Below are positions 60,427-64,000 of a DNA stretch of 64,000 nucleotides, one piece after another (the stretch's first letter is position 1; the number at the start of each line of letters is the position of its first letter). Location: positions 310,001 to 374,000 of the forward strand of contig NZ_CP182357.1 in assembly GCF_048571275.1 (NCBI RefSeq). Direction: 5' to 3'. Below the pieces are notes generated by a model. The model was given only the letters and a program-made list of their open reading frames with translations. It was not told where the DNA came from and did no database searches. This stretch comes from Marinarcus sediminis (GTDB taxonomy: Bacteria > Campylobacterota > Campylobacteria > Campylobacterales > Arcobacteraceae). The translations under genes and the position numbers were made by a program.

Positions 60427-60526
60427 CTTAAATCCTTTCTTTATGTTGAAACTATAGCAGGTGTAATTTAATTTGTAAAATATATTAAATATAATATAAT
60501 AATATATATTTTTAATAAGGAAAGGC

Positions 60527-61399
60527 ATGACACTCAAAGAGTTAAATTTTTTCTACTGCTTAAGCGAAAATCCGCAAGTTACTCAAGTGGCAAAAGAGCT
60601 TAATATCAGCCAATCTGCTATCTCATTGGCGATTAAATCTTTGGAGCAGAAACTGGGAGAAAGCCTATTTGACAGAGTGGGTAAAAAACTGGTACTCAAT
60701 GAACGAGGTCGTTTTTTTAAAGAACAAACCTATGCACACTATGTAGCACTTAAAGATGCCCAAACACTTTTTCAAACCAATCAACTTGCAGGTAGACTCA
60801 ATATTGCTGCAAGTAAAACCATTTCAAACTACCTCATGCCCGATATCTATTTTAACTTTTTAGCAACACACAAAGAGGTCTCTTTTGATATTAACTCCAT
60901 TAATTCCACTCAAATTATTGAACAAATTGTCAATTCTAAATTGGATATTGGCTTAATAGAGACCAATTTATCGCACTCAAATATCATAAAAGAGCACTTA
61001 TGTGATGATGAACTCATAATCGTAACCAGTGATAAAAACTCTCCTCGAAAGCTTTTTATTGATACCATAGAAAAAAAGTGGATTTTACGAGAAGTGGGTT
61101 CTGGAACACGGGAAATTTTCATAGATCGTTTGGGTGATATGGCAAAAGAGTTAGATATTTTTATGGAGTTACACAGTTTTCAAGAGATTAAATCCATCTT
61201 GTTAAAAAATCCCAATACCATCAGTGCCATTTCAAGAGTAGCAGTAGAAAAAGAGCTGAAAGCTCAAACCCTTTTTGAAATAAAACTCATTAATATAGAG
61301 TTCAAACGCGCCTTCTCTTTGATTTATCACAAAGACAAATCAAAAAGCTTGCTCTTTAACACCTTCATTGCATTTTTAAAAAAATCATTACAAACTTAA
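60527..61399 (+). CDS. LysR-family transcriptional regulator, divergent from yeiH
   Basis: A 290-residue LTTR. The N-terminal helix-turn-helix reads LKELNFFYCLSENPQVTQVAKELNISQSAISLAIKSLEQKLGESLFDRVGKKLVLNERG. The effector domain (about 90-285) contains LNIAASKTISNYLMPDIY and REVGSGTREIFIDRLG. The divergent placement with yeiH and a 100-bp AT-palindromic gap is the classic LTTR target arrangement. It resembles the YeiE/CysB-like branch; the effector may be a sulfur oxyanion (inference). Confidence 0.92.
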   Translation: MTLKELNFFYCLSENPQVTQVAKELNISQSAISLAIKSLEQKLGESLFDRVGKKLVLNERGRFFKEQTYAHYVALKDAQTLFQTNQLAGRLNIAASKTISNYLMPDIYFNFLATHKEVSFDINSINSTQIIEQIVNSKLDIGLIETNLSHSNIIKEHLCDDELIIVTSDKNSPRKLFIDTIEKKWILREVGSGTREIFIDRLGDMAKELDIFMELHSFQEIKSILLKNPNTISAISRVAVEKELKAQTLFEIKLINIEFKRAFSLIYHKDKSKSLLFNTFIAFLKKSLQT

Positions 61400-61408
61400 G
61401 GAAACTTG

Positions 61409-62530
61409 TTATAAAAACTTTTTTCTGCACCAAAGTTCAAAACAGCGATTGGTAATATAGTATCGATTATCCTCTTTATCAATGATTTCATCTTTATAGA
61501 GATTACGTATGGCAGTATTTAAAGAAGATTTCGTCATTTGGAGTTTAAAAAGCGTCTCTTTGGTATAAAGTTCAATACCATCCGTAATAATAATGGCTTT
61601 CAGTGCTACTTTTTTGGGTATGCTTAAACGATCCAAAAGCATTTTAAAATAACCACTTTTACTCTCAAAAAGCTGTTGGCACACTTCATCAATGTCCTCT
61701 TTGGTAATTTTTTGATTGATGTTTTGTTCCCCTTTATAATAAAGATGATAACAAAACTCTTGTATGAGTTTGGTCTCTCCATCGGTTTTGGCATATAAAT
61801 ACTCAAACTGCTCTAAATCAAGTCTTCCCTCGAATTTTTTGTCCACAAAGGCATAAAATTGTTCCAAAGGAATGGCTTTAATTTCCATCTGCTTTACTGT
61901 GTCATACAAAGGAGATTTCTTTTTAGAAAACAGGTCTGTTAAAAGATGTCTTTTTAAGCCAGTAAAGATGTAATTCACCTCAGGATACTTCTCCATAAAT
62001 TCATGCAAAATAAAGGCAATTTTTGTATCTTTAATGGGCATAATTTGTTGAAATTCATCAAAAGCAATCACAACTTTTTTGCCATAATTTTCTGAAAGCT
62101 TTTCAAGACCTCGATAAATATCTGACATCAACTCTTCAAAATTATACGAGTTTAGTGTTGGGATAAACTCAATGTCGCCGTCATCTTTAATGGTTGCAGA
62201 AAACGTGACTCGGTTAAAAAGCGCTTTAAGCTCTTTAAGCACACTCTTGTAATTGCAAGGCATATTAAACGCAATCTGCTTATAAAATACCTTAATAAAA
62301 TCAATCGCATTGTTGATGTCAAACAAATCAATATAAATTGGAATATAGTGTTTTTTATCAATTTTATCGGCAAAAAAAACTTTTATTAAAGAGGTTTTTC
62401 CCACTTTTCGTTTTGAATATAAAAGCACATTCAAATGATTTGAAATCATCTGTTCTAAGTGTTCCAACTCTTCATCTCTGAAGCAAAAATTTTCATCACA
62501 ACACGAATTCTGATATAAAAAAGGATTCAT
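61409..62530 (-). CDS. AAA/STAND-type ATPase with winged-helix C-terminus
   Basis: A 373-residue protein. The P-loop is LYSKRKVGKTSLIKVF near residue 40 and Walker B is KVVIAFDEFQQI near 150. A sensor segment (YIFTGLKRHLL) follows. The C-terminal 90 residues form a winged helix (KETLFKLQMTKSSLNTAIRNLYKDEIID). This is the archaeal-type ATPase family often encoded singly in bacteria; the role is unknown, perhaps DNA- or stress-related. Cys-rich CCDENFCF lies at the N-terminus. AAGGAG precedes the ATG. It is convergent with the LysR gene. Confidence 0.82.
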   Translation of the reverse strand: MNPFLYQNSCCDENFCFRDEELEHLEQMISNHLNVLLYSKRKVGKTSLIKVFFADKIDKKHYIPIYIDLFDINNAIDFIKVFYKQIAFNMPCNYKSVLKELKALFNRVTFSATIKDDGDIEFIPTLNSYNFEELMSDIYRGLEKLSENYGKKVVIAFDEFQQIMPIKDTKIAFILHEFMEKYPEVNYIFTGLKRHLLTDLFSKKKSPLYDTVKQMEIKAIPLEQFYAFVDKKFEGRLDLEQFEYLYAKTDGETKLIQEFCYHLYYKGEQNINQKITKEDIDEVCQQLFESKSGYFKMLLDRLSIPKKVALKAIIITDGIELYTKETLFKLQMTKSSLNTAIRNLYKDEIIDKEDNRYYITNRCFELWCRKKFL

Positions 62531-63005
62531 GTTTCTCCTTCATCAAATTATTTTCTGCGTTTAGCACTTTTAAGAAATGATTTAAATAACAGTTTTAAAA
62601 ACTCAATATACGCAAAAATTTCAAAAAATAATTTATTTAATTAATAAAATAAATTTACTCTATAAATTTAATATTTTTCTAATATATAAACTTATTATTT
62701 TTTGTAGTATCTCTAAAAAATACTTAAAGTTGCCATAAATGAATACAATTAATATCTTTTATAAGTCCCATTTTACCGATATTAAAGACTATTTATTTAT
62801 TTTGAGTTAAGGTGTGCTCTTGTATTATTGGAACTGTTACTTCACCTATAAAAAAAGGTTTTTACTTTTTTATAGTGTCGTTAAATCATTATTAAATATT
62901 ATATAAATAATCAACTGTCATTATTAATTTATCTAATGATTTAATATAAGTAATTATTAAATTATCAGATAACTTTTAGTGTGTTATTAATGTAAAAGGA
63001 TGTTC
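62531..63005. promoter_or_regulatory. 475-bp AT-rich divergent promoter region of the ATPase and molybdoenzyme
   Basis: No gene is seen. It contains an AT hairpin CTATAAAAAA / TTTTTTATAG (62846-62875) and an inverted pair TTAAATCATT (62881-62890) / AATGATTTAA (62935-62944), both ahead of the molybdoenzyme gene. AAAAGGA at about 62995 is its ribosome site. These are candidate regulator sites for an operon expected to be anaerobically controlled. Confidence 0.45.
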
Positions 63006-64000
63006 ATGAACACAGAAGTTTCCCGTAGAAAGTTTCTCCAAGGGAGTATCGCACTGAGTGTCATTGGTGGAATGGCCTCAACCAACCTTTTTTCAAATGA
63101 AGAGAAAAAAGGCGAAATAAAAATCACTACAAAAACAAGCACAACTCAAGCACAAACAGTACCTACACTTTGTGAAATGTGTGTAAACAAATGTGCTTTA
63201 ATTGCCAGAGTCGAAAACAATATTATTACCAAACTTGATCCCAATCCACTTTTCCCTAAATCCCGCAATATGCTGTGTGCCAGAGGAAATGCAGGAATAC
63301 AAGCCTTGTATGACCCAGACAGACTTAAATACCCCATGATCAGAGTAGGAGAGAAAGGCGAAGGTAAATTCAAACGAGTCACGTGGGATGAAGCGTTTGA
63401 ATATATCAAAGAAAAAACGGTAAAAATTTTAGATGAAGAGCAAGACAATCGTTCCAGTTTTATGTTTTGTGCCGGTGAAGGAATGGCAGAACACACCTTT
63501 AAAACCTTTTATGATGGTTTTGGTTCATCAAATTGGCTCAATCACTCTTCTATTTGTTTGCAAACAGTGGCATCGGCTTATGGAGTAACACTTGGAACAT
63601 ACCCACAAGCTGACCTTGAAAATGCCCAATACATTATCATGGCGGGGGCAAATCGAGCGGAAGCTTTTGTGACTCCAGATACCATGGATTTTGTTAAAAA
63701 AGTTAAAGCCAAAAAAAACAGTGCAAAACTCATTTGTGTTGATCCTAGATTTACAAACACAGCAGCAAAATCGGATAAATGGTTGGCCATAAAACCTGGA
63801 ACAGATTTGGCATTTGTTTTGGCTTTGACTTATGTTACATTAAAAGAAGAGTTATACAACAAAACCTATGTGGCTGAAAACTTCAATGGCTTTGAAGAGT
63901 ACAATGCAATGATTTTAAAAGAGAACTATACGCCAGAATGGGCAGAAAAAATTACGGGCATAAAAGCCAAAGAGATATATGAAATTGCAAGAGAGTTTAT
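63006..64000 (+). CDS. Tat-exported molybdopterin oxidoreductase, polysulfide/thiosulfate reductase type (runs off right edge)
   Basis: The first 331 codons of a large catalytic subunit. The twin-arginine signal is SRRKFLQGSIALSVIGG. The 4Fe-4S motif is Cys56-x2-Cys59-x3-Cys63 with Cys91 (NMLCARGNAG). Cys184 in NHSSICLQTVASAYG is the likely Mo ligand, as in PsrA/PhsA. IIMAGANRAEAFVTPD and LICVDPRFTNTAAKSDKWLAIKPGTDLA bind the pyranopterin cofactor. It would reduce or oxidise sulfur compounds in the periplasm; the exact substrate cannot be told from the N-terminal third. Partner Fe-S and membrane subunits probably follow outside the window. Confidence 0.88.
   Translation, partial: MNTEVSRRKFLQGSIALSVIGGMASTNLFSNEEKKGEIKITTKTSTTQAQTVPTLCEMCVNKCALIARVENNIITKLDPNPLFPKSRNMLCARGNAGIQALYDPDRLKYPMIRVGEKGEGKFKRVTWDEAFEYIKEKTVKILDEEQDNRSSFMFCAGEGMAEHTFKTFYDGFGSSNWLNHSSICLQTVASAYGVTLGTYPQADLENAQYIIMAGANRAEAFVTPDTMDFVKKVKAKKNSAKLICVDPRFTNTAAKSDKWLAIKPGTDLAFVLALTYVTLKEELYNKTYVAENFNGFEEYNAMILKENYTPEWAEKITGIKAKEIYEIAREF

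Noticed and set aside
1..64000. tRNA, rRNA, prophage or intact insertion sequence
   Set aside because: All gaps above 100 bp were read; no cloverleaf, rRNA-like, integrase or transposase sequence was seen. A tRNAscan/Infernal run would settle small RNAs.

Overview
The window is a low-GC, gene-dense chromosomal segment of a Campylobacterota (Epsilonproteobacteria) bacterium, most likely a marine Arcobacteraceae member. The evidence is: an OmpR-type regulator whose output domain closely resembles Campylobacter CosR and Helicobacter HsrA; DUF2018 and DUF6394 proteins typical of this phylum; a fructose-bisphosphate aldolase gene beside a PEB4-type foldase as in Campylobacter; and a secDF / leuS-lptE-folC-M23-bactofilin gene order typical of the group. 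No rRNA, tRNA, CRISPR array, phage or intact insertion sequence was found. The species assignment is inference.

Layout. From 1 to 6.2 kb a tightly packed minus-strand operon carries DUF6394, leuS, lptE, folC, an M23 peptidase, a bactofilin and, running off the left edge, a protein with a TOTE-type primase-like N-terminus. From 6.28 to 8.6 kb lies an accessory block: two related membrane proteins (one with pentapeptide-like repeats) and a 0.5 kb repeat-rich gap. It sits between the operon above and secF-secD-yajC, with lnt divergent. A Cu/Ag CusABC-type efflux operon with a Met/His-rich YtkA-like protein spans 12.7-18.5 kb. From 18.6 to 27.8 kb come housekeeping genes: cca, mscS, proS, hemA, a polyprenyl synthase, DUF2018, hisD and aroK.

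The 27.8-39 kb part is rich in signalling. It holds a hybrid sensor kinase with two fused solute-binding domains, a PLP enzyme, ExbB/ExbD, aldolase plus PEB4-like foldase, a CosR/HsrA-like regulator paired with its own histidine kinase, a CoA-binding protein, a DHH phosphoesterase, an Rrf2 regulator and rpsO. From 39 to 46.8 kb are an orphan ABC ATPase, an EF-hand-like protein, moaA, the siroheme genes cobA and cysG-N with a Crp/Fnr regulator and a TrpD2-like protein, a lone PAS protein and a small secreted protein. An 83-bp tandem repeat follows.

The right third (46.9-64 kb) holds serS, a membrane-anchored TAXI binding protein, trpS, a Cache chemoreceptor, an FmdE-like protein, a methyltransferase, short-form hisG, coaX, a TonB-dependent copper receptor, a His-rich CDF exporter, a YeiH/LysR pair, an AAA ATPase and the start of a Tat-exported molybdopterin oxidoreductase of the polysulfide/thiosulfate reductase type.

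How the genes work together. Metal handling recurs (Cus efflux, copper receptor, CDF exporter). Anaerobic or sulfur/nitrogen redox metabolism is suggested by moaA, siroheme synthesis, the Crp/Fnr regulator and the molybdoenzyme. Envelope biogenesis is covered by SecDF-YajC, Lnt, LptE, the PEB4-like foldase and the bactofilin/M23 shape module. The most distinctive observations are the CosR/HsrA-like regulator that keeps its phosphoacceptor Asp and has a partner kinase, the double-binding-domain sensor kinase, and the accessory insertion with palindromic repeats.
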